64,000 bases of DNA from Plectosphaerella cucumerina (Eukaryota > Ascomycota > Sordariomycetes > Glomerellales > Plectosphaerellaceae), in NCBI GenBank assembly GCA_020746995.1, contig JAGPXD010000007.1, positions 1,674,001 through 1,738,000 of the forward strand, read 5' to 3'. The translations under genes and the position numbers were made by a program. Under the pieces are notes generated by a model. It saw only the letters and a list, made by a program, of their open reading frames with translations. It did no database searches and had not been told where the DNA came from. How positions within the stretch are numbered: position 1 is the stretch's first letter; the number at the start of each line of letters is the position of its first letter. Positions 32,711-43,400 of this stretch are shown piece after piece.

Positions 32711-35630
32711 GAAGCGAGAGCATCTGTGGAGGGCGAGCTCGGAGTATTGGAAAGCAAAACTCTGTGACTCGTCCCCCTCCATCCCTCTCCCCCCTTTTTT
32801 TGCCTTTCTCCCCGCCATCCTCGCATCCTCCTGTGGACCTCACCCCTCATGGTAGGATGGGATGGATGCCTCTTCCCCAGACCCCCCCGCCTCTCATCTC
32901 CCCAGGGCTGCCACGTCTCGGTCTCGCGATCATCATGCGGAGATGGCCTTCCAGTCGTACACCATCAGAGCGTCTCATGGTGCACGAACTCCTCCCACAC
33001 GAGAGTGATCCTCGCACTTGGCACGAAAACAAGCCGGCCGGCGAAGCAAGCGGCCGGGCGATGCTCCGGCGGAGGATGGCCGTCGTCGCGAAGCGGCGGG
33101 CGGCTCTGCCCATGTCACCGCCATGCAGCATGCAGCTGGTCGTGCAAGCAAGCAAGCTTGATGCGTCTTGGCCGGCGGGTTGGCGGTGCCGGGGGATGGG
33201 GCCGGAGCTCTGGGCGCCGTGTCCCCTCGGAGGCGGTCCCCGAGTGGTGGTCATCTCGAGCGGCCGTCGAGATTCTGCTGCTGCTCCTGAACCGAGAAAA
33301 TGTCCCAACAAGGTCAAAATCCACGAAGGTAAAGCTTGAAAGGAGGGCGGGCCGCCGCCGTCGGTAGTTGACCGAAAGGCCCCGGAGGAGGTCTTGGACG
33401 CGTTTCCCCCCTTGGCACTATCCACAGCTTCTCCACGCAGCCGCCAGGGCACCTCGACGAGGCTCGAATGATGAGTGAAAGTTCTGGCCAGGAGCCTCTC
33501 GAAGTCAAATGAAGGTCGCGCAGAGCCGCTTGGCGACCAGGGACGGTGATCGAGCGGCGACAGGACCGCGTCAGAGGGCTGCAGTGTCTAGTCTTGTTCG
33601 GGCTCTGCCGAGCGGCCATCCGTGGATCATGGGCCCAGTCCCGCGCTTGGCGACACGCGCCGTGACAACGGCCAACCGCCGCGGGGGCAAGAAGAAGGTC
33701 CGAGGAGCGGTGGCGGCTCGGTGAGCCCCCTGCGTGGGGGGTCAACGGAGGCTGGCAGAGGTTCTGATGTGTCGAGGGTTCTTAGGCACGGTTTGCGCGC
33801 TTGATACCATACCCTTCTTCAGAGATGTCTCCTGGTCCATATCATCATATTCTGAAGTTTTACGTTGCCGTCCATCGGTTTGTACAGAACAACACACCGG
33901 TGTTTGTGATGGATCCCAGTGGCCCCTTCATGTGTTGTTCTCCAGAAAACTTGTCGCATCGAGAAGTCCAGACTGCATTGCCAAGGGACCTGGAGGGGAG
34001 ATCCAGGATTCGTTCCTTCACATGCTGATCCTACCTTGGATCTGATGCTCGTAACTCCGAGTGCTTCCCAGCTGGCCCGAGCCTTGCTTCCGGAGCAGAC
34101 ATCTTGGCCACAGTCGATCCACCTATCTGGCTCTGGGCATGCAAGTCGGAGTTGTCCTTGTTTGACAGGAGAGAAGCGCATACCACGGAGACAATGGAAG
34201 AGAACCAGGAGTTCGGAACGAGCCTCTAGCTGATGAACGATGTGATCACCCTTCCTCGACGGTGACAAGTCGATTGAGATGGCACTTCGGACGGGGATAT
34301 CAGCATGGCCACAGATCGAAACCGAAGCATACCAAGGCTTCAGCAGAGCAAATCCAACTTGGCGCCTCACCCGCAGGAGCCAAGTATGTCCAGTACGAAC
34401 ATATGGCTCGGCGCATAAACATGCGCCTTAAGTTCCGTTTCTGGCGCGAATTCCCGAGAAGGTAATGCAGCGTGAGCCTTGCTGCTTGTTGGCACCATGA
34501 TGTGACAGCTATGCAACCGTTGAAGTCAGGTAAGTTATTGGCGGTGCCTGGTGTTTGACCGGCTATTTCTGGTCTTGTTTTTGGGCAGAGACACGCGTCT
34601 TGAGGCTCGCTTGAGCCCTCGACCCCTCCTCGCTGACCTGTCAACCGAGACATGGTCTGCCTTTGCCGACCTGAATATGCCAAGAAAGTCTACGAGCATC
34701 TGGCGAGAAGCCTTTTGTTGTCGTGTAGATGCAGGCAGCGGGGTTTCTCTATCTTCTGTAGCTATAGTTCCTGGCCCAGACACTTCCGTCAGCCGTGGTT
34801 ACCAGAGGGAGGAAAATGGTGAAGGGCGGTGGCACTATAGGGTCATTCTCGTGTCTCCCAACGTGAAACATAGCTTTCATGTTCGATATTCCCAATTGCC
34901 GTGGTTCGAACTTACCTTTACCACACACATTTCATTAGGTATGCGAGATGGGGTTCCTTGGACATCTCCAGGACTGCCACATATACGCTCGTTGCTTGGT
35001 TTTCCAGCATGTCAGCAACGCTGAAAGCCCCGCCACGCTGCTCCCGTCTGGTTTTTCAATTAAACTTGAACTCCAATGAAAAGGTGTTGTGCCCACCGTA
35101 CGCCATTGGTGTCGACGGGTCTCAAGGAATGGGAAAAGGCGAGGAGAATCATCTCGCGCTGATGAGCATGACGGCCAAGGGAAACAGAGTCGATGGCATC
35201 GTTGAAGTTTTCCCTGTCATCCAGACTGAAGCTTTTTCTCGGAACCTCGCTCTAATGTGCTTCTTGCTTTGGGGGTTGAAGCTTGGTGAGTTGCATGGTG
35301 TGAGGCCGACGATGTTCAAGTCCCCTTACCCACGCTCCCTGCCGGGCGGAGTTTGGTAAACACCGCCCAGTCTTTCAAGGGTGCTCCCGTCGCGAGACAT
35401 GATTGGACGAGGGTGCGAGCTGCAAAGCGCAAAGGGGCCAAATTGGGCATGGCGCCTGTCATTCAGAATGATTCATCCTGTAGCGTCCGCGATCCACCAA
35501 TAGGAGGGCTTCCGTGGCGCGATTCCAGGCCTCAGATGCATCGGGCCATGTCCAATTGGCCAACTCGGAACGAGCATCGTGCCTTCCACGTTGGAAGCTG
35601 GTTCAGTCTCGCAAAGGCACATCGCATCGT

Positions 35631-35640
35631 ATATATAACC
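35631..35640 (+). promoter_or_regulatory. TATA box of the Rei1-like gene
   Basis: TATATATAAC lies about 155-165 bp upstream of the ATG at 35795, followed by a pyrimidine-rich leader. Sequence match only. Confidence 0.55.
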
Positions 35641-35794
35641 TCGTCAGATTCTCGCTCAAGATGAGTTCATTTTCGCCACTCACATCAGCAAGCGCATCTC
35701 TCTCCTCTTTCGAGACTCACAGCCCACCAAGCACAAGCACCCTTGCCTCTTTCTCACAACTCCCACCCTCGTGCACAACACCCTTCCCTCCAAA

Positions 35795-36804
35795 ATGGCA
35801 GATGACACCACCAACACCGGCGGCGCAACCAGCCCGGCAAGGCTGACGGACCCCAGTCAGAGTCCCATCGCAACCCCCACAGAAGACCCTGTTGTCTTCA
35901 ACCAAGAGCAATGTCTCTTCTGCAACAAGCTCTTCGGCTCCTTCGAGTCCAACGTTGCACACATGCAAACAGCACACGGACTGTTTGTCCCCGACAGGAA
36001 GCGTCTCATCGTCGAGCTGGAGACGCTCTTTTCCTACCTGCATCTCGTCATCGTGGGATACAACGAATGCATCAGCTGCGGCACGCAGCGGAGCACGACC
36101 CTAGCGGTGCAACAACGTGAGTAGATCTGCAGGGTCTTATAGAGCGGGTCCGAGACTAACACCTCGCAGATATGCTCGGCAAGGGCCACTGCAAGTTCGA
36201 CATTGCCGGGGACGACTCGGAATTTGCAGATTTCTACGACTCGTCTGGCTCAGAAGCAGAGAGTGACGAGGATGACGAAGATGCAGATGGTACACCTACG
36301 ACGAGAAAGTCCAGGACAAGTAGCCCAGCAGTGCAGGTCGACGAGCACTCGTTGCGGCTGCCCTCTGGCAAGGTCATATCAAATCGGTCACAACCACAGA
36401 ACAGCACGCGGCGGCAGCTCCTCAAGCTGCGCGCGGCAAACAGGCCAGACCAGCTGGAGGACGCACCCGTCGACGAAGAAACCGCCGCAGAACCAGCAGC
36501 CTCGTCCTCCTCAACATCTCTGATCACCCGCTCCGGCGGGGACGGACTTACAAAAACGCGGGCCGAGAAGCAGGAAATTCGGTTCTCCAAGCAGCTGGCC
36601 AGTCTCCGCGCCAGCGACGAGCAGAGCCTGGCGCATCTCACACAACCACAGCAGCGGGCACTTCTGGCAACGCAGCAGAAGCAGGTCGAGAAGGCGGCGC
36701 GCGTCGAGGAGAGGTACCGCGGTCGTCTCGAGGGACTCGGCAACAAATTTCTCATGACGCATTTTGTCAAGGACGCGGCTGACAAGAGGACCCTGTGGAA
36801 GTGA
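35795..36804 (+). CDS. Rei1/ZNF622-like zinc-finger protein, short form
   Basis: Exons 35795..36116 and 36170..36804 give 318 aa; the 53-nt intron restores VQQ-H-MLGKGHCKF. Rei1/Reh1 proteins act in cytoplasmic maturation of the 60S ribosomal subunit. The conserved double C2H2 block is here: EQCLFCNKLFGSFESNVAHM (about 32-51), the VPDRKRLIVELETLFSYL helix and NECISCGTQRSTTLAVQQHM. A long acidic region (DSSGSEAESDEDDEDAD), a conserved LRLPSGKVISNRS block and a C-terminal coiled stretch end in NKFLMTHFVKDAADKRTLWK. Canonical Rei1 has a further N-terminal zinc finger, which is absent; only about 30 disordered residues precede the pair. It is therefore a paralogue or shortened form. I chose ATG 35795 (context AAAATGG) over 35771, eight codons upstream in frame. 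Confidence 0.85.
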
Positions 36805-37217
36805 CCGGGCCGGCCTGCGGAAGGCGGCCGGGTGGATGAGGAGGAGATGCGGTCTGACGAAGAGGGTGTCGATATGATGCCGAATAGTAGTAGACTGAAG
36901 CAGTAAATGCAACGACGCATCTCTCCACTCCAACACCTGAGCCTGGTGAAAAATGTTTTTTTCGTGATCGTCGAGTGCGGCCTGGGTCCGACTCATGAAC
37001 CTCAGATTTGCAGCCCGGATTGCCTGCCGCAAGACGAGCATCCACGCCGAGACTCATGGATCGCTACCTCACGACCCAGTCTGACGTACTCACCATCGCG
37101 CATCTGGAGAACTCCGTGGAGAGAAACCCCGCCGAGGGGGCCTGGATCCCCCGAGCCAAGATCTTTCTGACCCCCAATGACATGAGTCAAGACGATGCCC
37201 CAGAGTCGCGGTGATCG

Positions 37218-37218
<1 letters not shown>

Positions 37219-37255
<37 letters not shown>
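37219..37255. repeat. 37-nt guanine homopolymer
   Basis: Thirty-seven consecutive G residues on the plus strand, preceded by GTGATCGC and followed by CAGAAAAGAAG. The exact length may be affected by sequencing error. Confidence 0.9.
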
Positions 37256-37258
<3 letters not shown>

Positions 37259-38659
37259 AAAAGAAGACCTTTTTACCCGCCGACATCCCAGCAACCCCCT
37301 CGTGGAGAGTGCCGGCCGATATCGCGAGCCGCGGGGGGAGGGGAGGAAGGCGGGTGTAGACGGACGCATGCCGAGGCGGCATGATGTCATGGGGGTCGGG
37401 AAACAAGGCTGAGCGAGCGACCCGCGGTAAAATTGGGCGACGAGGCGGAGAGAAACCCGCGGTCGCGAGGCCGACCGAAGAGACCTGTACGGGCATCGAA
37501 AGTCCGGGGGTGTGCGTGTACGAAGTCGAAGTCGTGTGTCGTCGATGCGGTGTCGTCTGTCAGTTCAGGGCGGCTGAGCAGACGAGCGCGTGACAGGTGT
37601 GCTAGGCAGGCGCGAGGCCGCCTAGGCACGTGGAAGCGAGGCGGTCGCAGGCTGTCACGAGAAGAATGCAAGGCAAGGCACAGGAGCGGATGCATGTGAT
37701 TGAGGATGAAGACGTTGAATGGTATTGACCATGATGAAAAGGGGGTATCTCGAGGATCCTAATGATCCCGTTATGCTAAGCTTAAAATGCAAGATGCAGA
37801 TGATGCCGACCCATGCCACCCCGAAGATGCTGTGAAATGATGATGATGCATATGACCCGATTATGCACCTGTAGTAAAAAGCGCGAGTCCGATGACTGCG
37901 ATGCAAAATGTAGTGTTGTAAAAACTCCAGCCTGCCTCGGGGTGTGAGCCCGAGCGGCGACATGTGATGAAAAAACAGGAGGGGGTATCAAGAGTAAAGG
38001 ATGAGAGGCATTATGGTGGGCGACCGACGCGAATTATCGCGAAGGTGGGGGATGTGGATTGTGGTGGATGTTGATGGGGGGGGGGGAGGAGCTCCAGGCC
38101 CTCGGGGCGAGGTCCCACTCGGCTGGTTGTCGGTCAACACGAGGAGTGGGCGACAGTGTGGCCGAAGAGGACGCCGAGGGAGAAAAACAGGCATCCCCCT
38201 CGCTGGACCTCCGAAAGCGGGGCCCAGGCTTCCGAAGAACTCCGATGACGTGCGGCGGGTGTCGGGGGGAGGAGCCGCCGAGACGAGCAAACCAGGTTTG
38301 CGCCGCTTCAGGCCTTTTTCGCGATGCTTTCTCCGTTCAGTCGAGCCGGTTGTGGCTTGCTGAGCGTTCGTCGCGAAAGCCGGGTAATGGTCGCGGTACA
38401 TGGGGTTTGTTGGGGTGCCGGGGAAAGGTAGGGAGGCTTGCGACTACCGTTGGCGTCGGTCGCATGTGTCGGTGATTCTGACTCATGCTTGTTTTCCCGG
38501 GCCGACAACAAACCAAGGTGTTGATTGTTGATGGTCGAATCATGACGTGTCGTCCGCCGCCGCAGCGACGGAGCCAGATTCTCATTTTCCGGAGCCGATG
38601 CCGATGGGCGATTTGGGGCTCAGAAATGATATTCTGGTGATGTCATGTAGAATGGTTGC

Positions 38660-38717
38660 CTGGGGACGTTTGTTAGCCTGCTGTTTTGGGTTGTGTTGAT
38701 GTGAAGGCGAAACTTAC
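38660..38717 (-). other. Probable 3' UTR intron of the small protein gene
   Basis: Minus-strand donor GTAAGT at 38717 and acceptor CCCCAG at 38660 bound a 58-nt interval with a GCTAAC branch site. It begins about 41 nt downstream of the stop codon at 38759. Size and all three signals match coding introns of this window. Confidence 0.6.
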
Positions 38718-38758
38718 AAATGCGCGTTATGCTGACTCATCAGGCTCGCGATGCCCCT

Positions 38759-39256
38759 TCAGTCCTCGAAGACGGACTCGTTGGCCGAGGTCATGGAGGC
38801 CAGCTTGCTCTTGGAGCCCTTCTTGCTGGAGGAAGAAGAGCTGGAGCGGTGCTGCTGACCCATGGCGCGCTGCCTCCTGGCGGCCTGCTGGCGGCGGCGC
38901 TCCTTCTCGTTGGCGATGTAGCGGAGGGCGGCCTCGCGCTGCATGGCCTCGCGCTGGCGCTCCATCTGCTCGAGGTTGAGGAACTCGTCGGCGGCCATCT
39001 GAGGGGGCGAGGCGGTGGAGCTGGCGCCCGAGATGCTGTGGGAGTCGTCCTCGAAGGTATCGGGAAGGAAGAGATCCTCGTCAGACAGGTAGGAGGTGGG
39101 GCGGTCCGACTCGGAGGAGGTCAGGGAGTCGCGGCGCGGCCACGAGGGGAAGGCGCAAGACCGGTCGTGAGCAGACATGTTGTTGCTGGTGATGTCCATG
39201 GGTGCGGTGATGGAGATGGCCCCCATGGAGCTGTATGATCCGTATGAGCCGTACAT
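38759..39256 (-). CDS. Small protein of unknown function, Ser-rich with a basic helical C-terminus
   Basis: Single exon, 165 aa, start ATG at 39256 (MYGSYGSYSSMGAISITAPM). I do not recognise a named family. The N-terminus is Gly/Ser/Tyr-rich. The middle is acidic and Ser-rich (SLTSSESDRPTSYLSDEDLF, TFEDDSHSISGASS). Residues about 95-135 form a charged amphipathic helix (FLNLEQMERQREAMQREAAL, then NEKERRRQQAARRQRAM). A Ser/Lys tract follows and the end is SANESVFED. Two TATA-like elements, a cluster of 13 AGGGG elements and an 11-kb gene-free upstream region point to strong, conditional regulation (inference). An upstream in-frame ATG at 39472 is rejected because the extension lies beyond the TATA boxes. 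A 3' UTR intron is likely. Confidence 0.78.
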   Translation of the reverse strand: MYGSYGSYSSMGAISITAPMDITSNNMSAHDRSCAFPSWPRRDSLTSSESDRPTSYLSDEDLFLPDTFEDDSHSISGASSTASPPQMAADEFLNLEQMERQREAMQREAALRYIANEKERRRQQAARRQRAMGQQHRSSSSSSSKKGSKSKLASMTSANESVFED

Positions 39257-39385
39257 GGCTGCGGTGTGTGTGTGTTGAGGGTACGTGGTGGTGGTGGATG
39301 GGGATGATGGTTCCTCAGTCGAGATACTGTTGTGGATGCGATGATAGTTGGATCCGGGGAGATGGATTCGTGGGGGACGATTTGT

Positions 39386-39392
39386 CTTTATA
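39386..39392 (-). promoter_or_regulatory. TATA box of the small protein gene
   Basis: Reads TATAAAG on the minus strand, 130-136 bp upstream of the start at 39256. A second, weaker TATAAGA lies at 39481-39487. Confidence 0.6.
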
Positions 39393-39622
39393 GAACATGA
39401 ATGCTTTTCTGTCAGGATGTCGGGACGGGATGATGGATGGGTCTCCCCCCACGGGAAGGGTAGGGAAGACACGTCGAGGGTCTTATATGATCTGTGGGTC
39501 GCGTCAAAGAGCGCATCGAGACCGCGAGCTGGGAATGCGTCCCGGGGCTGGTCCCGAACGAATTTCGGTGATAGATGAGCCTAACTGGGGGGGAAATGGG
39601 GCTTCCCGACCGCAAAGTCGGG

Positions 39623-40019
39623 AGGGGGGAGGGGTGTGCTGGGTGTGTGCCAGGACTCAGGAGTGCCGCAGGGGTCCTTTGGGGAGGGGGGGGTGTCGGG
39701 GGGTGGCCGACCGAGAGGTGTGGAAGGGTGTGTGGGAGGGGGGTGGAAAGGTCGAAAGGGGGGAGAGCCAGAGCCGGGGGTGTGGCCGAGAGTCGGAGTC
39801 AAGGGGAGAAGGGGGGAAAGGCCCTTCTGTCTTCTCCCTCGGGGGAAGAGGGGAGGGGGGTGCGCGACAAGGTAGCCGAGTCATCCCGCCGGAACCGAGT
39901 ACCGACAGCCTACCGTGACGAGCAAGGGGAGGTGACCGAGGGCGGACGGAAAAACCGCAAAAGCAGGGCCAAAAGGAAAAAGTAGGGCCGGGAGCCCGTC
40001 GACTCAGGGGGAGGAGGGG
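39623..40019 (-). promoter_or_regulatory. Cluster of AGGGG (STRE-like) elements, G-quadruplex-prone
   Basis: Thirteen AGGGG pentamers begin on the plus strand at 39623, 39630, 39670, 39685, 39737, 39757, 39802, 39810, 39849, 39854, 39925, 40006 and 40015, all in one orientation. They lie 367-763 bp upstream of the small protein gene, which reads them as CCCCT. AGGGG is the core of the Msn2/Msn4-type stress element in yeasts. The density of G runs also allows G-quadruplexes on the plus strand. Confidence 0.5.
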
Positions 40020-40410
40020 GCGTCCATCCGTTTTTCCCCTACGGTACAGCGCTCCTCCTCCCCCCGTTCCCCTCCTCCGCGGGCGGCCCCCGGGCCCCTT
40101 TCGCGCGGACAATAACCCGCGGAGCGTCGGCCGCACGAAAAGCAAACGCCTGAGCGTCCCTGTGGCGGCCGGCGGTCGTCAGAAGATGGCTGCGAACTGA
40201 AAGAACCAGCGGGCGACCGAATGACTCTTGTTCATTCGTTTGGTGGTTGCGCGTTTGCTTTTCGGGCTCCCGGTCGGTTTCAGGCCGGAATCAACACCGC
40301 AAGAGAAAGCAACCCTTTCGGAATCTATTTCTGATAGGAATGTGCCCGCCCGACCGACAGCTGACGAGGTCCTGTGGTTGTTGGGCGACCGCACCGCCGC
40401 TTCGTTTCCG

Positions 40411-40425
40411 ATGATGATGATGATG
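40411..40425. repeat. (ATG)5 trinucleotide repeat
   Basis: Five perfect ATG units followed by CTGATG, in non-coding sequence. Confidence 0.9.
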
Positions 40426-43400
40426 CTGATGTGTTCAGCAGACCGCCAGATCCAGGCGTGGGCGGCGGCGGTCAAGCCGGGAAGGGGAACCTGATTGCTG
40501 CAATGCCAGCCAGCCAGCAGGGCGGTACTCGGTACACCGCCAATGCCAACGAGGCACAGCCAGCCAGGCAGAGGCAGCCCGGAGCCGGAGGGAGGGGTGA
40601 CGACTGATGAGTGGTGAGCGCCGTACCCGTATCAAGCGGTTACGAGAACGAGTGCCGCCCCCGCGAAACCAGTTTTCCGGACAACATGCCGCGGGGGGGG
40701 GGCATTATCGCCAAACAGGCAGCCCAGCCCAGAACCAGAGCAACAGTGAGCAACAGCGGTCAGTCATCTGCCGCTGCTGGCTGAGGAGGCGCGGGGCGGG
40801 CTGGGCCGAGCTGGCCAAGCTGAGTGGCCTGCTGAAAGCAGAACGCGGACGATGACGGGCTGTCGGCCGCTGCGCCCAAACGACCTGGCTGCCAGAGCGC
40901 TTCAAGTTCCTGCTTTCTGCTTCAGGTACCTGCCACAAGCCTGCTTCAGCTCACCGCGACCTCCTACGTAGCGCAGCGCAAACCGGCGACAAACGCGGTC
41001 GGCCGCCATTTGTTTGTCGCTCGATCCTCTCGCCGGGAGACACTCCCGCGATCGTTTCCAGCCAGCCAGTCGACAAGGGTCTGCGTGAGGAATGACTGTG
41101 CGAAATGGGCGGTGGGTGTTTGACCGCCTCCCCTCCCCCCTCCTCTGCGGTGTGTGCTTGGGCATTCGCTGGCGGTCCAGGCGGTGCTGAGAGCCCATCG
41201 CATGCGGGATTGATTGGGCGTCGTTTGTGTGCTGGCAGCAGGCCCCCCAAAGGCATGTGAGAGACAACAGGCACACACCGTCCAGTCCCGACCGTCAAGG
41301 CCATTAGCCGTCGCAATGACGGGTCTGAGAGCCTGAGCCTGGATGCCGCCAGGCGGCCCGCGGCAGGAAACCCGCGGCCGTGACAGGCCTCCCCCCAAGT
41401 GTCTGGGTGCCCCCCAACGCTTGCGGTGAGACCCCCAAAAAACAAAAAATGGTCGAGGCGAGGCGAGGCCTAAACGGAAGCGGCAGCCAGGGAGCCCAGT
41501 TCCCCGGAGACGCTCTTTGACAAGGGGCGCCAACGGCGGGCATCCGGGGACCGCTCGCAGGATTGGGAACGAGAAACCCCGGCACTTTAGCCAACCCATC
41601 CCTTGGACAGGCGGGAATGCCACAAGCCACGGCGGGTTTGATATGGGCGGCCCGCCCGTATTCCTTTTTGCTTGGTGCAGAGGCCAGCCCAACAAGCCCG
41701 ACAAGCCCCAACCAACGGTCGGCGTCTGGATGATGAATGATGTGTGGCCGCCGGTGTGATGATGGGATGAGCAGCTGGACCGAGGATGGGATGAATGTAC
41801 GATGACTCTTCAGCGCGGCTACAGCTTACACACACGTGGGGTCCGGTCACGGTGCCCGCGTCTCGCGATACGGTCAGCGGGCACCATCAACGGTTTACTA
41901 CTCGCCAGCACCGGTACCCCGTGGCTGTGACGGAGCGGCCAGTCATTGCGTGCTCATTATTGAGCGCGGGACAATTGGGCAGCCGTGGGAGGATGCCGGG
42001 GTCGGTCCCGACCAACGGGAAACCCCCACCGCTTCCCCCCGTCCACGTCCAGGGCAGGCCAAGCCCGGCACACACAAGACAACAGGCCGGCCTGGTCGCC
42101 TGGAGGGAGGAGCTCCTGCCCAAAAATCCAATCCCGCGGGTTCCTCCGCGCCGCCCAGCTTTTTCCTTTTCCCACACCCCCCTTCCCCCCGTTTGTGGGA
42201 GGAGTGCTTTCCCAAAGCGGCAGTCCCCTCCCACCCCCCGGCTGTTCTGTCTCGGACAAGCCCAACCCGCCGGGAGAATGAGGGGGGGGGAGGGCTTTGG
42301 GGGAGAAATTGAAAGCCGGCCGGGGCGAGGGCCGGAGGGGGTGGCCGCTTCGACTCAGATCCCTGGCCGTTTCCAGGGATCTCGCTGGCGGTAACGATTC
42401 CCCGGGCAATCCACAGCAGCCATCCGGCCGGTTGATTCCTCTCCCGCCGGCTACCCGCGAGACATTTCGGGGGGGCCTACCTGCCAGAAGAACCGCATCG
42501 ACAGTCCCCCTTGCGGCGAACAAAAGAAATGCCCGCCGCTCTGGACCCTGCCGGATCCGAGGGATGTGTGTGTGTTCAGATGCAAGCGCTGCAGAAGGGG
42601 TAGCAGCTCAGAATTTCTTTTCCCCGTCAGTCACATAACCAGAGGGCTCCTTGCGTCCGCATCCGCGTCCCTGTAAAACAACATTTACCTACAATTACTG
42701 GAAATAGCTGCTGGACGGACATGACCGGTCAGAAATGACAGACAAGGTCCCAGGCACCCGGGAGCGGTGTCCCGCCAGATTGATGAGTCGAAAGAATGAA
42801 TGGGCATGAGGTTTGATTGAGTCGTCCGGGCGCATTGCCCCGTCTCAACCAGAGTGTTTGCTTGTGCTGGGAGGGGGGTGGATCAGCCAAATGCCACTGG
42901 CACTGGCACTCGGCGACCTCTTCTCAAATCAGGTACCCGGGACAGGCAAGCAATGAACATGACAATGCCGACCGGGCTTCTTTGAGCTGGAGCTTGTTTG
43001 GCCTTTGTCATGCCCCGTCCCATTCATTCCAGTCCATCCCATCCCATCCCTTTCCCGCCAGGAACCACCCCCTCCCCCAGAGTCAGACTCAGCCCAGGTC
43101 GGCCGGGCCCCTTCGTTTTTTGTTGACGAGCTGCTGCCCTGAAGGCCCGTGGCGTTCATCCCTTTGCGACAGTGCCAAATGAAGGAGCCCCGCGACAAGC
43201 TGGGGGAGCACCGGGCACCGCCCCCAGGGGCGATCACGATCAAGGGATGTCGCGTTGACTTGTCTTGATGGCTGCGTTCGACACGAGGGGGCCAAGTATA
43301 GCAACCTGTAAGCCACTGTGTCCCCGGCCAAGGGGGGGCGTGGGCGAGAGAGAGTATGGGGGAGCACAGAGGAATGAAGATGCGCTGGGCCTCTTGCCTC

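Larger units (their letters stand above)
32604..35794. other. Divergent intergenic region between MFS permease and Rei1-like gene
   Basis: 3.2 kb between two start codons. The outer parts are promoter or leader. The middle (33.8-35.6 kb) is less GC-rich than the deserts and has overlapping 100-180 aa frames on both strands without motifs. I see no supported gene or RNA. Confidence 0.55.
36805..38758. other. Convergent intergenic region with a long poly-G tract
   Basis: Between the stop codons of the Rei1-like gene (+) and the small protein gene (-). It contains the 37-nt G run (37219-37255), an 11-nt G run (38076-38086) and a probable 3' UTR intron of the minus-strand gene (38717-38660). No coding sequence is supported. 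Confidence 0.6.

Noticed and set aside
33819..35359. Frames of 150-183 aa between the MFS and Rei1-like genes
   Set aside because: They overlap on opposite strands, lack motifs and cannot be joined by good splice sites into a plausible protein.
40964..42394. Series of 120-250 aa frames rich in Gly, Pro and Arg
   Set aside because: Mutually overlapping, low complexity, no homology signal recognised.
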